A DNA stretch of 7,732 bases, taken from assembly GCA_012512605.1 (NCBI GenBank), contig JAAZDX010000211.1, positions 1-7,732 on the forward strand, given 5' to 3'. Positions within the stretch are counted from its first letter, which is position 1. Each line of letters starts with the position of its first letter. This stretch comes from Bacillota bacterium (GTDB lineage Bacteria; Bacillota; UBA4882; UBA10575). The notes below the pieces were generated by a model. The model ran no database searches. It was not told the origin of the DNA and saw only the letters and a list, made by a program, of their open reading frames with translations. Positions 1-4,988 of this stretch are shown in pieces. The position numbers and the translations under genes were made by a program.

Positions 1-3
1 CAA

Positions 4-108
4 GAAGTCGAATCATGGAGAATTCGCGCCCACATTGCCTAACCTAACCGCAGCCGCGGCCGCCGGTGGGTGGGAAATGAAAGAATTCGGCTTAAGGTTA
101 GGCAACGT
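4..108 (+). repeat. Cassette-border hairpin 1 (attC-like imperfect inverted repeat)
   Basis: Seen: the left arm at 32-50 pairs with the right arm at 88-108. The outer blocks GCCTAAC (37-43) and GTTAGGC (97-103) are perfectly complementary and fit the integron consensus RYYYAAC / GTTRRRY. The pairing continues through C44-G50 with 88-96, leaving A94 and C91 of the right arm unpaired. The GC-rich loop includes the palindrome GCCGCGGC (53-60). The 31 bases before the stem (4-34) recur at 1860-1890 with 4 mismatches, so the unit extends left of the stem and may begin before the window. Related hairpins occur at 1099-1197 and 1891-1978. Inference: this is a border or recombination site of a gene-cassette array. 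The family is not identified. Confidence 0.6.
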
Positions 109-161
109 CGGTAATCGGCAAACGTTATGCGAAATCATGGCATGTTTGGGAGGGGAAAGAG

Positions 162-1049
162 ATGTCTTTTGAAGCAATAGTTTACAAAGTTCTTATTTCA
201 TCGCCGTCGGATGTTATTGAAGAAAGAAGGTTTATTCCCGAGAGCATTCATTCATGGAATGAATTTAATTCCGAAGTATTTGGCGTGGTTCTCCTTCCAG
301 TTATGTGGGAAACTCATTCCACACCAGAAATGGGGGAAAGACCCCAGGCAATTATTAACAAACAAATAGTGGAAGGATCGGATATTTTGATTGGAACTTT
401 TTGGACTAGAATCGGCACAAAAACGGGGGTGTCAGAATCAGGAACTGTAGAAGAAATTGAGGAGTTTATTAAATCTGGCAAACCAACACTTATTTATTTT
501 TCTTTAAGACCTGTTATCCCAGATAGTATTGATCTAGAACAGTATGAAAGACTTAAGGAATTTAAACAGAAGTGTGAACAGGAAGGTTTGATTGATAATT
601 ATTCAACTATTGAGGATTTACGTAATAAACTTGTTAGGCATTTAACTTCAAAAATCATAAGTCTTGGTCATACAGTAAAAGAAAGAAAACATGAAACTGA
701 CTATATAGAGAGTAACGAAATATTGAAAAGGAATCTAATTAATTTTTGTAGGCGTTATTTTGCTGAATGGTCTGTCGAACGTGACAGTCATCCTAAGAGT
801 ATAGAAGAAGGGAAGAACATAATATATCGATTTGGAAGGGGTTTGTTAGATTTTAGAGTTTCGATGGATGGGAAAGTAGCTAGCGAGATAATATCTAATA
901 TAGACGAAATAATAAAGCATTCAAAGCAAATGCAAAGGTATCGGTTATTTATTGATGGGGGAAAATCTTTTAAAGAGTTTTGGGAAACTGGAGATAAAAT
1001 ATTTAAAGAAGTTGAAGATATTCTTGAAAAACTGAAAGAGGTGCCATGA
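162..1049 (+). CDS. DUF4062 (TIR-like) domain protein, putative defence effector
   Basis: The protein has 295 residues. The N-terminal part matches the DUF4062 pattern: VLISSPSDVIEERR at residues 10-23, then SDILIGTFWTRIGT (73-86), SGTVEEIEEF (93-102) and the strand GKPTLIYFS (106-114). DUF4062 is a TIR/deoxyribosyltransferase-like fold, commonly found at the N terminus of bacterial STAND or WD40 proteins, some of them antiphage. Glu97/Glu98 lie where such folds often carry an acidic catalytic residue; that is inference. Here the domain is followed only by about 115 charged, probably helical residues (about 180-295) that I do not recognise, with no NTPase domain. The ATG at 162 follows a good ribosome site, GGGAGGGG (149-156). 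The gene is AT-rich against its borders, stands alone between two related hairpins, and looks horizontally acquired. A soluble sensor or effector in phage defence is the likeliest role, but it is not shown. Confidence 0.75.
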   Translation: MSFEAIVYKVLISSPSDVIEERRFIPESIHSWNEFNSEVFGVVLLPVMWETHSTPEMGERPQAIINKQIVEGSDILIGTFWTRIGTKTGVSESGTVEEIEEFIKSGKPTLIYFSLRPVIPDSIDLEQYERLKEFKQKCEQEGLIDNYSTIEDLRNKLVRHLTSKIISLGHTVKERKHETDYIESNEILKRNLINFCRRYFAEWSVERDSHPKSIEEGKNIIYRFGRGLLDFRVSMDGKVASEIISNIDEIIKHSKQMQRYRLFIDGGKSFKEFWETGDKIFKEVEDILEKLKEVP

Positions 1050-1098
1050 CTTCGCCTAACAACAGGGTTTCCGGCTCCGTTCCCTCCGAACACTCCGG

Positions 1099-1197
1099 CC
1101 CATATTGCCAGGCCTAAGCCAGGTCTGGACAGCACCGGTTAAACTATGGGCATATGCTAGGGTCCAGTCGGCGCTTCTAAGGTCCGGCAACATTGGG
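1099..1197 (+). repeat. Cassette-border hairpin 2
   Basis: Seen: the left arm CCCATATTGCC (1099-1109) continuing to CCTAAG (1113-1118) pairs with 1174-1197, which contains CTAAGG, CCGGC and CATTGGG. A nested stem pairs CTGGAC (1125-1130) with GTCCAG (1162-1167), and AGCA (1131-1134) with TGCT (1155-1158). The three variable bases between GCC and CCTAA differ from copy 1 (AGG rather than TAA). The opposite arm differs correspondingly (TCC rather than TTA), which preserves most of the pairing. A1179 in the right arm is unpaired, as A94 is in copy 1. Just upstream, GCCTAAC at 1054-1060 follows the end of the DUF4062 gene. Together with GTTATGA at 1218-1224 it could form a longer outer border, but this is weak. 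Confidence 0.6.
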
Positions 1198-1251
1198 ATG
1201 ACAAGAAAGAACGTCTTGTTATGAGAGATTATAATTTATGAGGTGATAAGT

Positions 1252-1722
1252 TTGAAAAGGATTATTTTTTTTGTAGCTTTAGTATTACTAATATTAGGAT
1301 TAAATATTACAGTTTTTTCACAACAAAATGAATTATATTCTGGAACAGATTTTGATCAAAACTCGAATGTTAGATATCGTTTGTATATAACAGAGAATAT
1401 TTGGACACTTTTACTATTAGATTCTGCTACGGGTCGAATATGGCAAGTAAATAGAAGTACTTCTGAATATCAAGGTTTCATATTTGCTATTAATAGTGAA
1501 CGACTCGCTGATAGCGAAGAGAATGAGATTGGTAGATTTGCTTTATACCCTACAAAAAACATGTGGAATTTTATCCTTGTTGACCAAACTGATGGAAGGT
1601 TATGGGAGGTGCAATTTTCTGTCGAAGGAGTAGAATATATTTTTATAAAACAATTGAATGAGGATAGTTTAAATGAGGTGGTTTTGCAAGAAGATGTTGC
1701 GGATATTGAAGATACATTATGA
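1252..1722 (+). CDS. Small secreted protein with a duplicated Trp-rich motif
   Basis: The protein is 156 residues if it starts at TTG 1252. I prefer that start because AGGTGA (1241-1246) then forms its ribosome site at 5 bases; the in-frame GTG at 1243 lies inside that site. Residues 2-23 are a signal peptide: KR, a long run of Ile/Leu/Val/Phe, then VFS-QQ as a probable cleavage point. There is no lipobox Cys. The mature part contains two ungapped 26-residue copies of one motif, at 41-66 (RYRLYITENIW...GRIWQV) and 95-120 (RFALYPTKNMW...GRLWEV), identical at 12 positions. Similar short motifs occur in uncharacterised exported proteins, many from Bacteroidetes as I recall; no function is known to me. 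The gene is strongly AT-rich and is the only gene between hairpins 2 and 3, so it probably arrived as its own cassette. Confidence 0.7.
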   Translation: MKRIIFFVALVLLILGLNITVFSQQNELYSGTDFDQNSNVRYRLYITENIWTLLLLDSATGRIWQVNRSTSEYQGFIFAINSERLADSEENEIGRFALYPTKNMWNFILVDQTDGRLWEVQFSVEGVEYIFIKQLNEDSLNEVVLQEDVADIEDTL

Positions 1723-1794
1723 AAACCAAAAACAAATATTCAAGCCACCTCATGTTTTGAATTATTCTAACAGTTTTTACTAGGGACACTTGTC

Positions 1795-1855
1795 ATTCCG
1801 TTAAACAGCGCGATTACCGCTTACGGGGCGCGGTTAGCAAAACATGAAGCGGAAT
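1795..1855 (+). repeat. Nested GC-rich hairpin upstream of hairpin 3
   Basis: Seen: ATTCCG (1795-1800) pairs with CGGAAT (1850-1855). Inside it CGCG (1809-1812) pairs with CGCG (1829-1832), and CCG (1817-1819) with CGG (1824-1826) around the loop CTTA. The stems are short and separated by unpaired stretches, so stability is uncertain. It directly precedes the repeated leader at 1860 and may be part of the same border structure. There is no T-run after it, so it is not an obvious terminator of the secreted-protein gene. Confidence 0.35.
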
Positions 1856-1859
1856 CAAT

Positions 1860-1978
1860 GAAGTTGAATCATGAAGAATACGCACCCACAGCCATGGACC
1901 TAAGCGCGGTCGCGCCCGGCTTGCCCGGGCCTAAGTGACGCCGCACTAAGGCCCGGTCTGTGCCTTAATGTCCGTGGC
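1860..1978 (+). repeat. Cassette-border hairpin 3 with leader
   Basis: Seen: the leader 1860-1890 matches 4-34 at 27 of 31 bases. The stem follows: GCCATGGACCTAAG (1891-1904) pairs with CTTAATGTCCGTGGC (1964-1978), with A1968 unpaired and one mismatch (C1900 against T1969). The bases between GCC and CCTAA are longer than in copies 1 and 2, and the opposite arm has lengthened to match. A second perfect-looking hairpin sits inside: CCGGGCCTAAGTG (1925-1937) with CACTAAGGCCCGG (1944-1956), pairing at 12 of 13 positions around a 6-base loop. It repeats the CCTAA / TTAGG theme. Orientation and arm pattern agree with hairpins 1 and 2. Confidence 0.6.
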
Positions 1979-2012
1979 TAATGTAATTGAGCCCGAAACG
2001 AGAAGTATTACA

Positions 2013-2123
2013 ATGAATTTTAGTAATAATAATCGATATAGATATATTGCCATAACAGACTCTGAATTTTTGGTAAGATATTCAGATTATGGAGAAGGAG
2101 ATTACCTATCCCTTTTGTTTTGA
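2013..2123 (+). CDS. Possible 36-residue ORF or gene remnant
   Basis: An ATG at 2013 opens 36 codons rich in Tyr, Asn and Asp, closed by TGA at 2121-2123. The ribosome site (GAGAAG, 2000-2005) is weak. The reading frame is AT-rich, like the two genes to its left, and lies alone between hairpin 3 and the candidate hairpin 4, which is where a third cassette gene would be expected. The start, NNRYRYIAITDSEFLV, is faintly reminiscent of the motif in the preceding secreted protein, but not enough to claim homology. It may be a small real protein, a truncated gene, or chance. Confidence 0.25.
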   Translation: MNFSNNNRYRYIAITDSEFLVRYSDYGEGDYLSLLF

Positions 2124-2500
2124 GTTTCGGTGAATGCAATAATATGTATAATTGTCATTATTAGCTAATTGCTACCCTACTGTTATTGAAAGCCAAAGCT
2201 GAATTGGACGGATTCTTAAAATGATTGAGGTGGTTGAATAGGTTACTCAAGCAAACCGGCCTCTATAAGTTTATTGAGTGTCACTAAGCTACGGGGCTGC
2301 TATCCTGCCGAACGACCTTATTATCAGAGGCGTTAGGGATTGTGTCTAGTAGTGCCAGAAGTATGGTTTGTTTATTTGTTTGCGGTTTGAGGTAACGTTT
2401 CCAATTGCGATAAAGGGCAGGTAGAAAAAGGATAATGACGATAAGAGGATAATTAATTAAGTGAAATTATTTGCTCTAAAGCGGAATAGGGTGAGAAGTC
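2124..2500. other. Intergenic stretch with no recognisable gene
   Basis: No ORF with coding character and a start signal was found on either strand. The stretch contains the candidate fourth hairpin at 2254-2334 and a small palindrome, TTAGCTAA (2161-2168). The AT-rich tail at about 2430-2460 includes GATAAT at 2431-2436 and again at 2448-2453. Either could be a -10 element for the acetyltransferase gene, but no matching -35 sits at normal spacing. The composition shifts from the AT-rich cassette zone to ordinary host sequence here. Confidence 0.4.
2254..2334 (+). repeat. Candidate fourth, divergent cassette-border hairpin
   Basis: Seen: AAC (2254-2256), GCCTCT (2259-2264) and ATAAG (2265-2269) pair with CTTAT (2317-2321), AGAGGC (2326-2331) and GTT (2332-2334). 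The extra bases TATC (2322-2325) bulge from the right arm, and two bases bulge from the left. It lacks the CCTAA block of the other three copies but keeps GCC / GGC at the base of the stem and has the bulk of its bulges in the right arm. It marks the approximate right edge of the AT-rich island. Confidence 0.3.
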
Positions 2501-3016
2501 GTGATCTCAATTATAGGAGCTTCGCAAAAGTATGCGGAAAGTTTCAACCAAGCCGTAGATATTGTGGCAAGGGAACGCAAATATCTAGCAACAGTAACCG
2601 GTTTTTCGCTAGAAAGTACGAGGGATTTTATTCATATGATCGAGGTAAACGGTTTTGCCCAGTATTATGCCTTGGATGGTGAAAAAGTGGTTGGTTGGTG
2701 TGATATTATCCCCAAAAAAATTGAAGGCTTCACCCATGTTGGCATTCTAGGGATCGGGCTTTTGCCTGACTATCGACATCAGGGGATCGGCAGTATGTTA
2801 TTGAAGAAAACAATTGAACACGCCAAAGAAAGGAATAATATTGAGAAAGTAGAGCTTGAGGTGTTTGAAAGCAATATAAATGCAATCAAGTTTTATGAAA
2901 AGTTCGGTTTCCAACACGAAGGCAGACGTATTAAATCCCGCAAATTAGATGGGGAATATGATAACCTAGTGCTGATGGGAAAGTGGTTGCTTGAAGAGGA
3001 AGGTAATAATTCATAA
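2501..3016 (+). CDS. GNAT-family N-acetyltransferase
   Basis: The protein has 171 residues, the usual length for a single GNAT domain. Motif A is clear at 80-110: VGILGIGLLPDYRHQGIGSM, where R92-H-Q-G-I-G97 is the acetyl-CoA pyrophosphate-binding loop, followed by a helix. Motif B is at 125-137, NINAIKFYEKFGF, the typical end of the fold. The enzyme should transfer an acetyl group from acetyl-CoA to an amine. The substrate (small molecule, peptide N terminus or ribosomal protein) cannot be read from the sequence. The GTG at 2501 is chosen because GGTGAG (2489-2494) precedes it at 6 bases, and the protein then begins just ahead of the first GNAT strand. A HEAT-like gene follows 68 bases downstream on the same strand and may be co-transcribed. 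Confidence 0.85.
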   Translation: MISIIGASQKYAESFNQAVDIVARERKYLATVTGFSLESTRDFIHMIEVNGFAQYYALDGEKVVGWCDIIPKKIEGFTHVGILGIGLLPDYRHQGIGSMLLKKTIEHAKERNNIEKVELEVFESNINAIKFYEKFGFQHEGRRIKSRKLDGEYDNLVLMGKWLLEEEGNNS

Positions 3017-3084
3017 GGCGAATAGTGCCCCTTCTGTGGTGCGGCGTTGGACAAGGAGGGGACAAAGTCTGGAGATGAGGATCG

Positions 3085-3612
3085 ATGGTGGATATGGAAA
3101 GCGGGGGGATTTTGGATAAGCTCAGAGGCGGAGATAGGCGTTCTATTGGCAAAGCGAATGAGGTTGTCTCTACACTAATCAGAGAACCGGCTCTCTTCGG
3201 TGAAGTATTTAAAGGTATGAAAAGTGCTGATCCGCTCATTTGTATGCGGGCGGCAGATGTCATCGAAAAGGTCGCCAAAGTACACCCCGAATACCTAATG
3301 CCGTACAAAAACGAGTTACTAAACGAGATTACCAAAATCGAACAGCAGGAAGTAAGATGGCATGTGGCATTAATGTTTACCTATTTAGAGCTTACTGATG
3401 TGGAGAAAACTTTGGTGATCGAAACTTTACTTTCTTGGTTAGAAAAGAGTAAGAGTAAGATTGTTCAGGCGAATGCCCTAGAGGCACTGGTCCAGATCGG
3501 TAGTAATGATAAGAGGTACGGGGCTAAAATAACGGAGATTTTGGAGGGAGCAATAGCTACGGGGAGCCCAGCCCTGGTGGCCAGAGCTAAAAAATTGATT
3601 GCAAAACTATAA
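3085..3612 (+). CDS. HEAT-repeat-like helical protein
   Basis: The protein has 175 residues, is almost entirely predicted helix, and has no signal peptide or membrane segment. Paired-helix repeats resemble HEAT units: about 48-82 (ADPLICMRAADVIEKVAKVH with Pro and Arg at typical places), about 87-120, and about 127-142 (IVQANALEALVQIG), plus a final helix ending AKKLIAKL. HEAT arrays are protein-binding scaffolds, so a cytosolic adaptor role is likely; the partner is unknown. The ATG at 3085 follows GATGAGG (3073-3079); an in-frame ATG at 3094 is an alternative that would shorten it by three residues. No catalytic motif is visible. Confidence 0.65.
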   Translation: MVDMESGGILDKLRGGDRRSIGKANEVVSTLIREPALFGEVFKGMKSADPLICMRAADVIEKVAKVHPEYLMPYKNELLNEITKIEQQEVRWHVALMFTYLELTDVEKTLVIETLLSWLEKSKSKIVQANALEALVQIGSNDKRYGAKITEILEGAIATGSPALVARAKKLIAKL

Positions 3613-3656
3613 AACGGCTAGCTGAAAATTATCCCATCACAAAAACAGGGTATTGA

Positions 3657-3695
3657 TTTTAAGCCCAGAATAGAATGGTAATGTAGGGCTTAAAA
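3657..3695 (+). repeat. Inverted repeat ahead of the membrane-protein gene
   Basis: TTTTAAGCCC (3657-3666) and GGGCTTAAAA (3686-3695) are exact complements, 10 base pairs with a 19-base loop. It ends 5 bases before the ribosome site of the next gene. It is followed by A and only three T, so it is a poor intrinsic terminator on either strand. An operator or an mRNA hairpin affecting translation of the next gene is possible, but neither is shown. Confidence 0.4.
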
Positions 3696-3713
3696 AATTT
3701 GGGGAGGATTACA

Positions 3714-4247
3714 ATGCCATTTAAAGAGAAGGATTCTTGGGGACAGTTTTTTTGGCGAATTACCGCATGCCATATGGTTACCTACTTTATCATGGGGCTC
3801 CTTGCTTCGACGTCCTTGGATTACAAAAGCTTTTTTGGAACAGCGATTCTTGGGGTCTATATGCGGCCGCTTGCCTCACCTTGGGTGGCCGCCGGACCAG
3901 CATTACAAGTGTTTAGAGGTTTACTGTTTGCCTTGATCCTGTGGCCACTTAGAGCTTCGTTTCTTAAAGAGAAAAGAGGTTGGTTAAAACTGTGGTTCCT
4001 ATTCATTGGTTTGGCCATTCTAGGAACGGCCGGACCAGCACCGGGTTCATTGGAAGGCGTGGTGTATACGCAATTACCCATTGCCACTCATTTACGGGGT
4101 TTGCCTGAAGTGGTCATACAAACGCTGTTGTTTTCTGTTGCCGTCGTTTTCTGGTATCGGAAACCAGCAAAAGTCTGGAATATAATCATGGCCATCTTGG
4201 TCTTTTTAATTGTCTTGATGAGTCTGGCCGGAGTTTTTCTAAGATAA
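3714..4247 (+). CDS. Five-helix membrane protein of unknown function
   Basis: The protein has 177 residues from ATG 3714, which is preceded by GGGGAGG (3701-3707) at 6 bases. A longer reading from TTG 3699 would use the ribosome site as codons and is unlikely. Hydrophobic segments lie at about 16-34, 62-79, 90-107, 132-148 and 155-175, with positive residues between them. This predicts a five-pass inner-membrane protein without a cleaved signal. The most conserved-looking soluble stretch is the loop GTAGPAPGSLEGVVYTQLP (104-122) before helix 4. I do not recognise the family. It is separated by only 17 bases from the deformylase-like gene, so the two are probably one transcript. Confidence 0.7.
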   Translation: MPFKEKDSWGQFFWRITACHMVTYFIMGLLASTSLDYKSFFGTAILGVYMRPLASPWVAAGPALQVFRGLLFALILWPLRASFLKEKRGWLKLWFLFIGLAILGTAGPAPGSLEGVVYTQLPIATHLRGLPEVVIQTLLFSVAVVFWYRKPAKVWNIIMAILVFLIVLMSLAGVFLR

Positions 4248-4264
4248 TTTAAGGAGTGCGCTTC

Positions 4265-4768
4265 ATGGTACGGGAGATCCTTTTGTTAGGGAATCCAAAG
4301 TTATACCAGGTAAGTTCGCCGGTGGAAAGGGAAGAAATCGGCACGCTTAAAGGGGTTGTTCAGGATCTGCACGACACCCTGTTGGATTTTCAGCAAAAGT
4401 ATGGGGCGGGGCGGGCAATTGCCGCACCGCAAATCGGCGTCTTTAAACGGTTGATCTATATGTGTATCGATGAACCGGTGGTCTTTATCAACCCCATATT
4501 GCATTTTGAAGATGATGAAATGATAGAGGTCTTAGACGACTGCATGTCCTTTCCCGAGCTGTTGGTCAGGGTCAAGCGCTACAAGCGATGCAAAATCCGG
4601 TTTAAGGACATGAATTTTCGTGACAATGAACTCAAACTGGAAGGCGATTTAGCCGAATTATTACAACACGAATATGACCATCTGGACGGGATCCTGGCGA
4701 CGATGCGCGCGTTCGATGATAAAGCGCTGTACCTAAGGAGCCAAAAGAAATTCTTTGACGAAGGATAG
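4265..4768 (+). CDS. Peptide deformylase-like protein (variant motif II)
   Basis: The protein has 167 residues from ATG 4265, with ribosome site AAGGAG (4251-4256) at 8 bases. A GTG at 4256 overlaps that site and is rejected. Peptide deformylases remove the formyl group from the N terminus of new proteins using a metal held by one Cys and two His. All three motifs are placed correctly: motif I GRAIAAPQIG (49-58), motif II DDCMS (91-95, Cys93 the ligand) and motif III QHEYDHLDG (134-142, His135 and His139 ligands, Glu136 catalytic). Motif II is EGCLS in the standard enzyme, so Glu-Gly has become Asp-Asp. This suggests a paralogue with shifted activity or substrate rather than the housekeeping enzyme. 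No fmt or translation gene is adjacent. Confidence 0.85.
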   Translation: MVREILLLGNPKLYQVSSPVEREEIGTLKGVVQDLHDTLLDFQQKYGAGRAIAAPQIGVFKRLIYMCIDEPVVFINPILHFEDDEMIEVLDDCMSFPELLVRVKRYKRCKIRFKDMNFRDNELKLEGDLAELLQHEYDHLDGILATMRAFDDKALYLRSQKKFFDEG

Positions 4769-4778
4769 GTAGTCGTCC

Positions 4779-4930
4779 GTGAAGATTAACCATTTGGAGA
4801 GATAATAATTTATACTTATACTTAGTATGAAGAGTGGCTCAAATTTACCGTAACCAATAAGAAAGGGGAGAACGTCACAAAGATCGTGCGGATTGACAAG
4901 GTATCCGAGGTTGAAATTGGAGCGGAATAA
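4779..4930 (+). pseudogene. Probable remnant of a small protein gene
   Basis: Between the deformylase-like gene and the dehydrogenase, a frame open from 4826 to the TAA at 4928-4930 reads YEEWLKFTVTNKKG... followed by ...VRIDKVSEVEIGAE, 34 residues with convincing coding character. There is no start codon in it, and a TAG at 4823-4825 sits directly before it. The same frame upstream of the TAG still reads GEIIIYTYT. A GTG at 4779 opens only eight codons in another frame. This looks like a gene broken by a nonsense change or small deletion. The alternative is chance. Confidence 0.3.
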
Positions 4931-4988
4931 TTATATGCTTGGGTTAGTGGTAAAGACGAAAAAAACATTGACAAGGAGGTAAGGGTAT

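Noticed and set aside
9..141. Near-direct repeat CGAATCATGG (9-18) and CGAAATCATGG (131-141) as a target-site duplication around hairpin 1
   Set aside because: The two copies differ by one inserted base, and the left copy belongs to the leader shared with 1860-1890. No equivalent repeat flanks hairpin 3.
788..1135. Minus-strand ORF of 115 codons
   Set aside because: It is antisense to the well-supported DUF4062 gene and to hairpin 2, with no recognisable domain.
1054..1144. GCCTAAC (1054-1060) with GTTAAAC (1138-1144) as a classical attC site
   Set aside because: Both match the consensus cores individually, but they are poorly complementary to each other. The strong pairing in the region (1099-1197) runs across the second core, so this pair is probably chance.
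2461..2682. Plus-strand ORF of 73 codons starting at 2461
   Set aside because: It overlaps the GNAT gene in another frame. The GNAT frame has full family motifs, whereas this one has none.
4969..4974. TTGACA as a -35 element for the dehydrogenase gene
   Set aside because: It runs into the ribosome site AAGGAGGT, only 20 bases before the start codon, leaving no room for a -10 and a leader.
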